A stretch of DNA of 64,000 nt from Arsenophonus sp031446165 (lineage in GTDB: Bacteria; Pseudomonadota; Gammaproteobacteria; Enterobacterales; Enterobacteriaceae). Shown here one piece after another: positions 40,453-49,798 of the stretch (position 1 is its first letter; each line of letters starts with the position of its first letter). Below the pieces are notes generated by a model. The model was given only the letters and a program-made list of their open reading frames with translations, had not been told where the DNA came from and did not search any database. The stretch spans positions 310,001-374,000 of the forward strand of contig CP132905.1 in the NCBI GenBank assembly GCA_031446165.1. The letters run 5' to 3'. The position numbers and the translations under genes are program-made.

Positions 40453-41598
40453 TTAGATTGCTGCACATAATGCAGAAACTTTGTCTGTTTTTTCCCATGG
40501 AAATTGCGAACGTCCAAAATGCCCATATACTGATGTTTCAAGATATATAGGTTGTAGTAAGTTTAGCATTTTAATTAAACCATAAGGCCGTAAATCAAAG
40601 ATTTCATTTATTACATGTACTAGTCTATCATTTTTTATTTTTGCTGTACCAAAAGTATCTATCATTATTGATGTCGATTTAGCTATTCCAATAGCGTAAG
40701 AAAGTTGAATTTCACAATGAGAGGCCAGTCCTGCTGCAACGATATTTTTTGCTATATATCGGGCTGCATAAGCAGCAGATCGATCGACTTTAGATGGATC
40801 TTTTCCAGAAAATGCCCCCCCTCCATGGCGAGCCATACCTCCGTAAGTATCAACAATAATTTTACGTCCGGTTAATCCACAGTCTCCCATTGGTCCACCT
40901 ATGACAAAACGACCAGTTGGGTTGATAAAATATTTTGTGTTTTTGTGTAATAATTTTTCAGGTAATACTGGTTTAATAATTTCGTCCATAACAGCTGCAA
41001 ATAATGTTTTTTGATTAATTGCTTGATCGTGTTGAGTAGATAATACAACAGTATCAATTCCAACGATTTTATTGTTTTCGTATTGAAAAGTAATTTGACT
41101 TTTAGCATCTGGGCGTAACCAAGGTAAAGCACCATTTTTTCTTACTTTAGCTTGACGCGCTACTAAACGATGGGCATAAGTAATTGGTGCTGGCATAAGT
41201 ACATCAGTTTCATTATTAGCATAACCAAACATAATTCCCTGATCACCTGCACCTTGTTCAAAAGGATTTTTGTGATCTATTCCTTGATTAATATCAGGTG
41301 ATTGTTTACCAATAGTATTTATCACTGCACAAGAATTTGCATCGAAACCCATATCAGAGCTTGTGTACCCAATTTTGCGTATTGTTCGACGAATGATCTC
41401 TTCAATGTCCACCCAAGCAGTAGTTGTAATTTCACCACCAACCATTACCATACCTGTTTTTACATAAGTTTCACATGCTACACGTGCCTTTAAGTCTTGT
41501 TCTAAAATTGCATCAAGTATTGCATCTGAAATTTGATCAGCAATTTTGTCAGGATGACCTTCTGATACTGATTCAGAAGTAAAAAGATGTCTTGTCAT
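40453..41598 (-). CDS. metK: S-adenosylmethionine synthetase
   Basis: Makes SAM from methionine and ATP. 381 residues (E. coli 384). ESVSEGHPDKIADQISD near residue 8, GAGDQGIMFGYA near 116, GGGAFSGKDPSKVDRS near 258, and GRSQFPWEKTDK near the end. SAM is needed by cmoA/B, prmC and trmB in this window. Confidence 0.99.
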   Translation of the reverse strand: MTRHLFTSESVSEGHPDKIADQISDAILDAILEQDLKARVACETYVKTGMVMVGGEITTTAWVDIEEIIRRTIRKIGYTSSDMGFDANSCAVINTIGKQSPDINQGIDHKNPFEQGAGDQGIMFGYANNETDVLMPAPITYAHRLVARQAKVRKNGALPWLRPDAKSQITFQYENNKIVGIDTVVLSTQHDQAINQKTLFAAVMDEIIKPVLPEKLLHKNTKYFINPTGRFVIGGPMGDCGLTGRKIIVDTYGGMARHGGGAFSGKDPSKVDRSAAYAARYIAKNIVAAGLASHCEIQLSYAIGIAKSTSIMIDTFGTAKIKNDRLVHVINEIFDLRPYGLIKMLNLLQPIYLETSVYGHFGRSQFPWEKTDKVSALCAAI

Positions 41599-42127
41599 AT
41601 ATTTTTGATTACCTTAGAATTTTTAATTAAATTTATTAATATTTAATGAGTAATGATATTATTTAATAAATAATATTACGAGATATTTTATTAGGTATTG
41701 ATATTTCATGTTATAAATTATAATAAAAAATTATAAATGTTATTATATAATCTATAAAACTCTTTTTTAATGAAAGTATATTTTAAAGAAAATATACTTA
41801 ATGTCAGTATTACGTAATTTATGTGATATGTAGATAGCAAAAAAATAAATTTTTTAAAATTAATTTGATTTTTATGTAAAAATACAATAAAATAAATTTT
41901 ATTTATTTTCTTTAATAAAATTTCAGTAAACATAAAAGATAATAAATATTTTTTTAAAAAACGAATATATTTTTTATAAAAAAATCAGTATCATATTAAT
42001 TTATATTTATTTTTTAGCAATTTATATTTAATTGTCAGTTGTTAGTAAATGTATATAAATATATATTAAAAATATGCTTTTTAAACAAAAGCTTTAATAG
42101 TCTTCATAAAATAATATATTGCTATAT
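41599..42127. other. Gene-free spacer between metK and mutH
   Basis: About 530 AT-rich bases upstream of metK and downstream of mutH. No supported gene. Confidence 0.5.
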
Positions 42128-42805
42128 TTAACTAAAATTCTCGATGAGTATTTGTCCAGTAAAGTTTTTTTTAAGATAAAAAGCACGTGGTTGTGTCATT
42201 ATTGGTTGTCCATATTTACCAATACCTCTGGTTAATATGTTTCTATTAGCTGCTTTAGGGCGAATTTGTAATATTTCTCCGTAGTTTCCAGTCAATTTTT
42301 CAATATAACCTAAAACGATCATATCCATTAATTCTTCCCAATCTTGTTTTAGTAATTTTTCTTCCATCAAATTGGGACTCCAAAGTATTGGACGACTAAT
42401 TTTGCGTTTTCCTAATGATGTTTTTTTTTCACCTTCAATCGGAATCCATAATACTCGCGATAGTTTATATCTTAAATAACTAGAATTCCATATTATTCCA
42501 TTATTTTTAGTTAATGGAGCTGTACAAATAAAAGTAGTTTCTAATGGTTTTCCATGGCGATTAATTGGGATTGTTTTAAGCTCAATTCCTAAATTAACAA
42601 AGTCTTTATCTTTCTTTTTTCCAGAATTTGCACCTAAAAAATATTCCAATAATTGTCCTACCCAACCTTTGTTATGTTTAATATTACATGGAATAGATAT
42701 ACCTATATGTGAAGCTAATTCTTCTATGGTACATCCCATTAATGCATGTGCTTTTTTTAGTAAAATTGTTTCGTTATGAGGGGGTGTTACTGAAAAAAAA
42801 TCCAT
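42128..42805 (-). CDS. mutH: DNA mismatch repair endonuclease MutH
   Basis: Nicks the unmethylated strand at hemimethylated GATC during mismatch repair. 225 residues (E. coli 229). The catalytic DX(n)EXK motif is kept: Asp in DKDFVNLG, Glu and Lys in IELKTIP, near residues 68-79. KGWVGQLLEYFLGA near 44, ETTFICTAPL near 90, and LMDMIVLGYIEKLT near 160 also match. MutH normally needs MutS, MutL and Dam, which are not in the window. Confidence 0.97.
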   Translation of the reverse strand: MDFFSVTPPHNETILLKKAHALMGCTIEELASHIGISIPCNIKHNKGWVGQLLEYFLGANSGKKKDKDFVNLGIELKTIPINRHGKPLETTFICTAPLTKNNGIIWNSSYLRYKLSRVLWIPIEGEKKTSLGKRKISRPILWSPNLMEEKLLKQDWEELMDMIVLGYIEKLTGNYGEILQIRPKAANRNILTRGIGKYGQPIMTQPRAFYLKKNFTGQILIENFS

Positions 42806-45556
42806 AATTGATATTCCTAAATCGATAAAAATAATGTATTAGTTTTTCTGTTTCTTAATAATTTTTAATTAATTTTATAATAATAAGATTATTTTTTATT
42901 TAGGTATATCATATTTTTTTAGAGAAAATTTATACAAATCTACTATAATTAAAAATATACAAGATGTATCTAAAATAACAAAATAAAAACTATAGTCAAT
43001 TGTATTTTACATAAATAATTTTTTTTAGTTTTTTATAATACTTTATAAAGTTTTAATATTTGTTTGTTATGTAAAAATTTATTTGAATTAATTATTTAAA
43101 ATAACTTATTTGATGAAATATTTATAATTTAATTATAAAAAAAATAAATGCAGAGTATAATTTTTTAAGTTTTTTAAAAATATTTCTTTGATATTTTGTA
43201 TAAAAAGATCCTTATATATAATTTTTATTTAATTCAAATAATTTAATTATTATTTGTTTTTTTATAAAATATTTTTTAAAAAAAAATTTTTTAAAATTTT
43301 TATATAATTTTTTCGTTTTTTATTAGTTATTTTTATATAATATTAAGTTTCATCAATTTTTCAAAATTCTTTTTAAATTAAATAAAATTAAATTTAATTC
43401 CATTCCTTTTTCTAGTATCATAGAAAAAATATTTTGGATATTTTGTAAAAATATTTTATTTATATTATTTTTAAGTGTGCATAAAAGATCTTTAAATTTA
43501 TTTCTTTTTTAATTTAAAAGAAGAGCTTTCAAATAAAAACATCATGTCATAAAAATAAAGAAATGATTTGATAAAACAAACATTATTTTTTAATAAAAAT
43601 TACTTTTTTATCTTTTTTTAGAAAAAATAATTATAAATAACATTATAGTTATCTGAATAGTAACATGGTTATTTTGTATAGAGCACGAGTAAATAATGAA
43701 CAGATTAACTCATTTTTTGATTTCTATTTATAGCTGCGATTATTACAATAATTTCATTAAAAGCTACTGATGGTTTTACACATTTATTATCATTTATTAT
43801 TGTTATTAATTAGTTATGCTATTTTACTGTTTATCTCAAGCAGTAAAAATGATGCCATTTCTTATTACTTATAAAATTTTTTTTATGTTTTGTATTAGTT
43901 TCTTTGGTAGCTATTTTTCTATAATTAGCAATTAAATTTTCTAACTATTATAAGTATTTTATTGGTTATTTCAGGTTTTTTAGTTATTAATGTTGTTTAT
44001 AGTAGTATTCTTTATTATTTGTATACTAATACATTTAATTTTGTAAATAATTTGTATAATGAGTTAATATTAAGATTTATGAATTGTATGTATTTTTTCA
44101 TAAATTTTATTTTTCTGTATCAATCAGGATAAAGAAATCAGGATAAAAAAGTAATGTTGATAAGAAATATAGATGCTTTATGATGTTTTATGATACACAA
44201 AATTAATAATTTTTGATATTATATAGTTTAATATAAGAATTTTTATGTGTTAAATTTATAGCACTTGGTATAGTATTGTTTTACTTGATCATTGATTATT
44301 ATCATTATAAATAAAGCGAAATATTATTTTTCTTATATACCAGTACACTAAAAAATAGTTTTATTTAATTGAAATTGAAATTAAGATAGATGCTTTATAA
44401 AAGATTTTATTAATAAGAAAAGAAAAAATAAATTTAATAGAAAATATCGTTTATGCAAATATTGTTTTTATTTTTTCAATCACAATATGAGTTAAATATT
44501 TTTTTTAACAGTAAATTTTAGTATTTAAAAAGATAGTTTTTTGTTTTGTATTTTATTATATTTTGTATTTTATTATAATAATTTTATAACTGTAATATTC
44601 TTGATTCTAATAATTTATATAAAAATTATGTTTTTTGATAGTAAACATATGATTATAAAATAATATATAGTTATTTTTATTAAATAATTGTTCTAAAAAA
44701 CTATTGTTGTTAAATGATTATTTTTTGGCTTAACATTGTGGTGTAATATTATAAATAAATAAAATTCTGCATTTTTTGATAATATATCTTTAAAATAATA
44801 AATATTAAGAGTAGTAGCTAGAACAATATTTTTAATGATTTGTAATGAACTTATTTAAGATATTAAATAAAAATTAAGGCATTTAAATTTGTTTTTTTAT
44901 TTTTTTTAAAAAAAATAAAAAGAAAATTATTTTATGTTAAATTTTTTTCAATTTTTTAATCTAAACAAATATTTTTTTATATATTATGAAAATATGTAAA
45001 TAAGAGTTTATTTTTTATTAAAAATATTTTATCTTTATGATAATTGTTAAACGATTTTATAATTATATTTTTTATGGATAAAATATCTTTTATTATATAA
45101 TTTTTCTTATATTTTATTATATTTTTTTAGTAAAAATAAAAATTGTTGTATATGTAGTGATTTTTATGGTTTTATAGAAACAGTTTTAATGTTTTTTGAT
45201 TATCGATAACGTATCAATTATAGTAAATTGTTTTTATCATTTATGTAAATAATAAAAAATTTTGATAGAACATCACTAATATCTTAATTATGATATTACC
45301 GGTTCTTTATTATAGTAAAATTTATAATTATTTTAATATAAATTCACTATTTTATAAAATTCAAATTTTTTGTATACTGTATTTGAAAATATAATTTTAA
45401 TATTACCTTAAGAGTTTAATTTTTTTTATGAGATAGATGATTTTACAAATTATGCATAATTTGTAAATATAAAATGCTTAATCTTTTTTAAACTCATTGG
45501 TAAATATACAAAATTTTTTATAAGTTAATCAGTAGTAAAATCATATTTTTACTATT
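42806..45556. other. 2.75-kb spacer holding one transporter remnant
   Basis: Longest gene-free interval of the window, between mutH and the end of gapA. Apart from the SMR pseudogene at 43696-44010 I recognise nothing. Downstream of that remnant the motif ATCAGGATAAA occurs twice in a row (about 44124-44149) ahead of a nine-codon frame, possibly the ruined start of another gene. Confidence 0.6.
43696..44010 (+). pseudogene. Remnant of an SMR-family multidrug transporter (EmrE-like)
   Basis: Four consecutive peptide pieces in changing frames reconstruct a small multidrug resistance protein: AAIITIISLKATDGFTHLL (frame from 43733, stopped at 43811), SYAILL (43812), FYCLSQAVKMMPFLITYK (from about 43822, stopped at 43933), then ILLVISGFLVINVVYS (frame of 43944). 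They follow in order the EmrE pattern LMKFSEGFTRLW, SFWLLAQTL, IPTGIAYAIW and LICAGVLIIN. At least three frameshifts and several in-frame stops make it non-functional. The conserved glutamate of TM1 is not visible. Confidence 0.75.
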
Positions 45557-46552
45557 TTATTTGCTAATGTGTGCAATTAAATCCAGAATTTTATGAGAAT
45601 ACCCAGTTTCATTATCATACCAAGCAATTAACTTTACAAAATTATTATTTAAAGTGATACCTGCTTTTGCATCAAAAATACAGGTCAATTCTTCACCATT
45701 AAAATCTGTAGAAACTACTTTATCTTCAGTATAACCTAATATTCCTTCTAATTCACCGTTTGCTGCTTCTTGAATTTTTTGACAAATTACTTGATAACTG
45801 GCTGATTGTTTTAGTCGAATAGTTAAGTCAACAACTGAAACATTAGGAGTTGGCACACGAAAAGCCATTCCAGTTAATTTCCCATTGAGTTCAGGAATAA
45901 TGTTACCGATCGCTTCAGCAGCACCGGTAGATGAAGGAATTATATTTTGCAAAGCACCACGCCCACCTCTCCAATCTTTATTAGAAGGTGCATCAACTGT
46001 TTTTTGATTTGCAGTTACTGCATGAATAGTTGTCATTAGACCTTCAATTATTCCAAAGTTTTCATGCATAACTTTAACTAATGGTGCTAAGCAATTTGTA
46101 GTACAAGAGGCATTAGAAATAATATCTTGACCATTATAGGTATTATGATTTACACCCATAACAAACATAGGTGTTTTATCTTTAGATGGTCCAGTTAATA
46201 CTACTTTTTTAGCTTGACCTGGAACAATATGTTTACGTGCTGTTTCATCATTCAAAAAAAATCCTGTAGATTCAACAACGACATCAATTTTATTCCAATT
46301 CAAGTTATCTAGATTTTTTTCTGCTGTACAGAAAATGCTTTTACCATTGACTAACAAGTGATTATTTTGTTTGACTTCAATTATACCTTTGAAACGTCCA
46401 TGAGTTGAATCATATTTTAACATGTGAGCGATGTAATCAATATTTAATATATCATTAATTGCAATAATCTCAATATCTTTTCTTTTTTGGGCCGCACGAA
46501 AAACCATGCGTCCAATACGACCAAAACCATTAATACCTACTTTTATGCTCAT
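45557..46552 (-). CDS. gapA: Glyceraldehyde-3-phosphate dehydrogenase
   Basis: Glycolytic NAD-dependent enzyme. 331 residues, as in E. coli. Rossmann motif GINGFGRIGRMVFR near residue 6, catalytic Cys in SNASCTTNCLAP near 149, PSSTGAAEAIG near 206, and the C-terminal WYDNETGYSHKILD. AAAGGAG lies just upstream of the ATG. Stands alone between two gene deserts. Confidence 0.99.
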   Translation of the reverse strand: MSIKVGINGFGRIGRMVFRAAQKRKDIEIIAINDILNIDYIAHMLKYDSTHGRFKGIIEVKQNNHLLVNGKSIFCTAEKNLDNLNWNKIDVVVESTGFFLNDETARKHIVPGQAKKVVLTGPSKDKTPMFVMGVNHNTYNGQDIISNASCTTNCLAPLVKVMHENFGIIEGLMTTIHAVTANQKTVDAPSNKDWRGGRGALQNIIPSSTGAAEAIGNIIPELNGKLTGMAFRVPTPNVSVVDLTIRLKQSASYQVICQKIQEAANGELEGILGYTEDKVVSTDFNGEELTCIFDAKAGITLNNNFVKLIAWYDNETGYSHKILDLIAHISK

Positions 46553-48533
46553 AAATTTTTCTCCTTTATATATATTTATTAAATATGATCTTTTATTGTT
46601 ATTTTCAGGATTATTATAATTGAATTAAGATAATATTAATTATATAAACCATTTTAAATTTAAGTTAATGTTTTGTGTTTTTTAAAACATGATATTTATA
46701 AATTTTAATTTTTGCTTAATTGTATTTTTGTATATTGTAGTTTTTTTAAACGTAAATTTAACAAAAATATTTGATTTTATATATAAATTGTTTTTTATAT
46801 ATTAAAAACTTCTAGTTATATAGAAACATAGGAATTTTTTTTGCTATTTTGCTATCTTTAAGAAAAGATAAAAATAAAAAATTTAAATTTAAAATTTTTA
46901 TACCGTGTATATCAAAAAAAAGTTTATTGACAAAAATTTAGCGATTTTTATGTAAACAATAATTTTGTATAATAATTTTTTGAAAAAATCAGAATTTTAT
47001 AAAAATAATTTTTTAGTGCAAATCTTTTATATCCTATTTTAAAGACATGAAAAATATTTTTAATCGTAATTAAAAAACAATAAAATTTTTTATAACTTTA
47101 TTTTTTAAATATAAAATCATATATAATATATATTATCTTGTTGATATCTTTTTTTTGTTATTTATTTTTTGTAATATTAATTTTCTTAATATTATTGATA
47201 TTTCTAAGTATTGTTGGCTTACTTTAGTTACTATAAGTTATTGTTTAATCTTTGAAATGCAGTTGATATATTTTATTGTTATGATAAATAAAAAATTGAA
47301 ATAAATTCAAATATAAAAATAAAAAAGTATTTCTTTGAATAATCATCATTCTTATAAATTATATTTTTTTATATTTTAAAATGTAACTTTTATAAGTTTA
47401 TCTATGTCACCATTAAAAATTATTATTATTTCTCTATATTTAATTGTAAGATTTATAAAAATATTGATATGTATATTTTAAATATTTTTATTAAATTTAT
47501 TTTTTTACATTATTTTTTATAAAAATATTGTAGCATAAATATAGATAAAATTTTTTTTTATGCAAAAAGAGTAAAAAAAAGGTGTGTTGTTAGTTTTAAT
47601 ACACTATATTGCTTTTTATATATTCTAAGATAATTATACATTATAATTTATTTGTAAGAAATGTTTAGGTTATTTATTTAAGGTTACTTTTAAGGTTACT
47701 TATTTAAGATAGAATGAAATAAAAGATGCAATATTATCAGATAAATTTTCTGCTTAAAGTTTTTTATAAGCAGTACAATAAAAATAAATAACATACACAT
47801 CAATATTAGTGAATAGTATTGATTTATGTATTTTTTTTTAAAATGTTCTGATAATTTTTTTATAAATTATATTTAGTTATTAAATATAAAAATATGAATG
47901 GGTTTTTATTTTTAAAAAAATATTTTTAAATTTAATCTATTCTATTAATTAAAGATTAGAATTATTTAAATAATATTTTCATTACGTGCTCTATTTTTGA
48001 TATAAACTTTAGAAGTTTATGAATATAATATTAAAGTTTTTTGTTTAGTAGAATTTTGATTATAGAAAGTATAAAAATTATTTTTGCTTTATTGATTATA
48101 AGTTTATAGATAAATATATAATTTTTTTTTTGAAAAATACAAACAGTACTATATAAATCATTTTATGCGATATAAATTCTTCATATATAATATTTTAAAT
48201 CAAAAATTTTTAATGAATGATTTTAAAACATGAATTAATAAAAACAGAAATTTTTAAAAACTATGTATTTTATTTATTAACATGTTATTTTTTGTTTACT
48301 AGTATGAAAGCAAATTTTAAAGTGCAAATGTATATCATTTAATTTTTTATATTAAATTTTATTATCGATAGTTATCATTTTTTATTAAAAAAATTAGATT
48401 TACGTTAATAATATATTATAGTATTTTTGGATTTTAATTTTACTTATTTATAAAAGTGAAAAGTATATTTGGTATTTTAGAATACTTTTTTCGATATAAA
48501 AAATAATTTATATATTCTAAGAAGGATAGAATT
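46553..48533. other. 2-kb gene desert between gapA and sohB
   Basis: AT-rich. No intact gene. A possible decayed DsbB N-terminus is listed at 47170-47304. The rest shows no pattern I can assign. Confidence 0.55.
47170..47304 (+). pseudogene. Possible remnant of disulfide-bond protein DsbB (N-terminal part)
   Basis: An open frame ending at 47304 contains NFLNIIDISKYCWLTL and SYCLIFEMQLIYFIVMINKK. It can be laid against the start of E. coli DsbB, RFLNQCSQGRGAWLL and TALALELTALWFQHVMLLK: FLN and W have the same spacing, and the L..E and F anchors of the first membrane span recur after a two-residue shift. The redox centre CVLC and everything after it are missing. The similarity is short and in a low-complexity background, so this is tentative. 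Confidence 0.28.
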
Positions 48534-49556
48534 GTGGAATTTATTTTATCATATTTATTATTTGTTGCCAAAACACTTACTTTTATAATTACGGTTATTT
48601 TAATTTTATTTGTTTTTTTTGTTATTATATCTAATAAAAAAAATAAAAAAGGTGATTTAAAAATTGTTAATGTAAGTGAACATTATCGTGAGCGTCAACG
48701 GGAAATTCGACAAGTAAAAATGAGTGATGTTGCTTATAAAGTTTGGCTAAAAGCTCATAAAAAACAATTAAAAAGTAAAGAAAAAAAAGAAAAAAATCTT
48801 ATTAAAATAGGAAAAAAAACAATAAGAAAAGCATGCCTTTTTGTAATTAATTTTAAAGGCAGTATTAATGCTCATGAAGTTTATGCATTGCGTGAAGAAA
48901 TTAATGCAATTTTATCTATTGCTGATAAAAAAGATGAAGTTTTGCTCAGACTTGAAAGTTCAGGTGGGGTGATACATGGATATGGTTTAGCAGCTTCTCA
49001 ATTATATCGGTTACGAAAAAAAGGATTAAAATTAACTATTTCTGTAGATAAGGTAGCTGCAAGTGGTGGTTATATGATGGCTTGTGTTGCTAATTATATT
49101 ATAGGCGCTCCTTTTTCTATTATTGGTTCTATTGGAGTTATTGCGCAAGTACCTAATATTCATCGTTTATTAAAAAAGAATGATATTGATATAGAATTAC
49201 ATACAGCTGGGGAATATAAAAGAACATTAACTTTTTTAGGTGAAAATAATGAACATGGACGCAAAAAATTTATAGAAGATTTAAATGAAACACATCAACT
49301 TTTTAAAGATTTTGTTCATAAAAATCGGCCTTCTTTAGATATTAATTCTGTTGCAACAGGAGAATTTTGGTATGGTGTTCAAGCTAAAGAAAAGGGATTA
49401 ATTGATGATATAGGAGTAAGTGATGACATAATTTTAAAACATATAGAAAGTAGTGAAATTATTGAAATCAGTTATATTCCACCTAAACGTTTTGTTGATC
49501 GGTTAGTAGGTAGTATAATGGAAAATATAAATCAGGTATTAAAACGCAGGCTATAA
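48534..49556 (+). CDS. sohB: Inner-membrane peptidase SohB (S49 family)
   Basis: Signal-peptide-peptidase-like serine protease. 340 residues (E. coli 349). GTG start with AAGGA ahead. One N-terminal membrane span (about 10-32), a lysine-rich linker, then the protease domain with ESSGGVIHGYGLAASQL near residue 143, catalytic Ser in VDKVAASGGYMMA near 180, and the helper Lys in GEYKRTLTFLGEN near 225. First gene of the sohB-topA-cysB-ribA-lapA series, the E. coli order with yciN, acnA and pgpB removed. Confidence 0.97.
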   Translation: MEFILSYLLFVAKTLTFIITVILILFVFFVIISNKKNKKGDLKIVNVSEHYRERQREIRQVKMSDVAYKVWLKAHKKQLKSKEKKEKNLIKIGKKTIRKACLFVINFKGSINAHEVYALREEINAILSIADKKDEVLLRLESSGGVIHGYGLAASQLYRLRKKGLKLTISVDKVAASGGYMMACVANYIIGAPFSIIGSIGVIAQVPNIHRLLKKNDIDIELHTAGEYKRTLTFLGENNEHGRKKFIEDLNETHQLFKDFVHKNRPSLDINSVATGEFWYGVQAKEKGLIDDIGVSDDIILKHIESSEIIEISYIPPKRFVDRLVGSIMENINQVLKRRL

Positions 49557-49798
49557 ATTTATAGGTAATGGTTATTTTAAAAATTTTTACAATTTATTAT
49601 AAGTAAAATGTATATTATCATATTTGAGTTAATTATTTTTATACAAAATCATGATAGTCAAAAATTAATAATTAAGAATAAAAATCATTTTGTCTATATT
49701 TTCGTGTTTTTTTAAAATGATAAATATGATATAAAAATTTCATTTGATTAATATATTCTATAAGATTTATCAAAATAATATTTTAGGTAAAAAAATAT

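Noticed and set aside
41718..41933. 71-codon minus-strand frame upstream of metK
   Set aside because: Hydrophobic low-complexity product, no ribosome-binding site, no known match.
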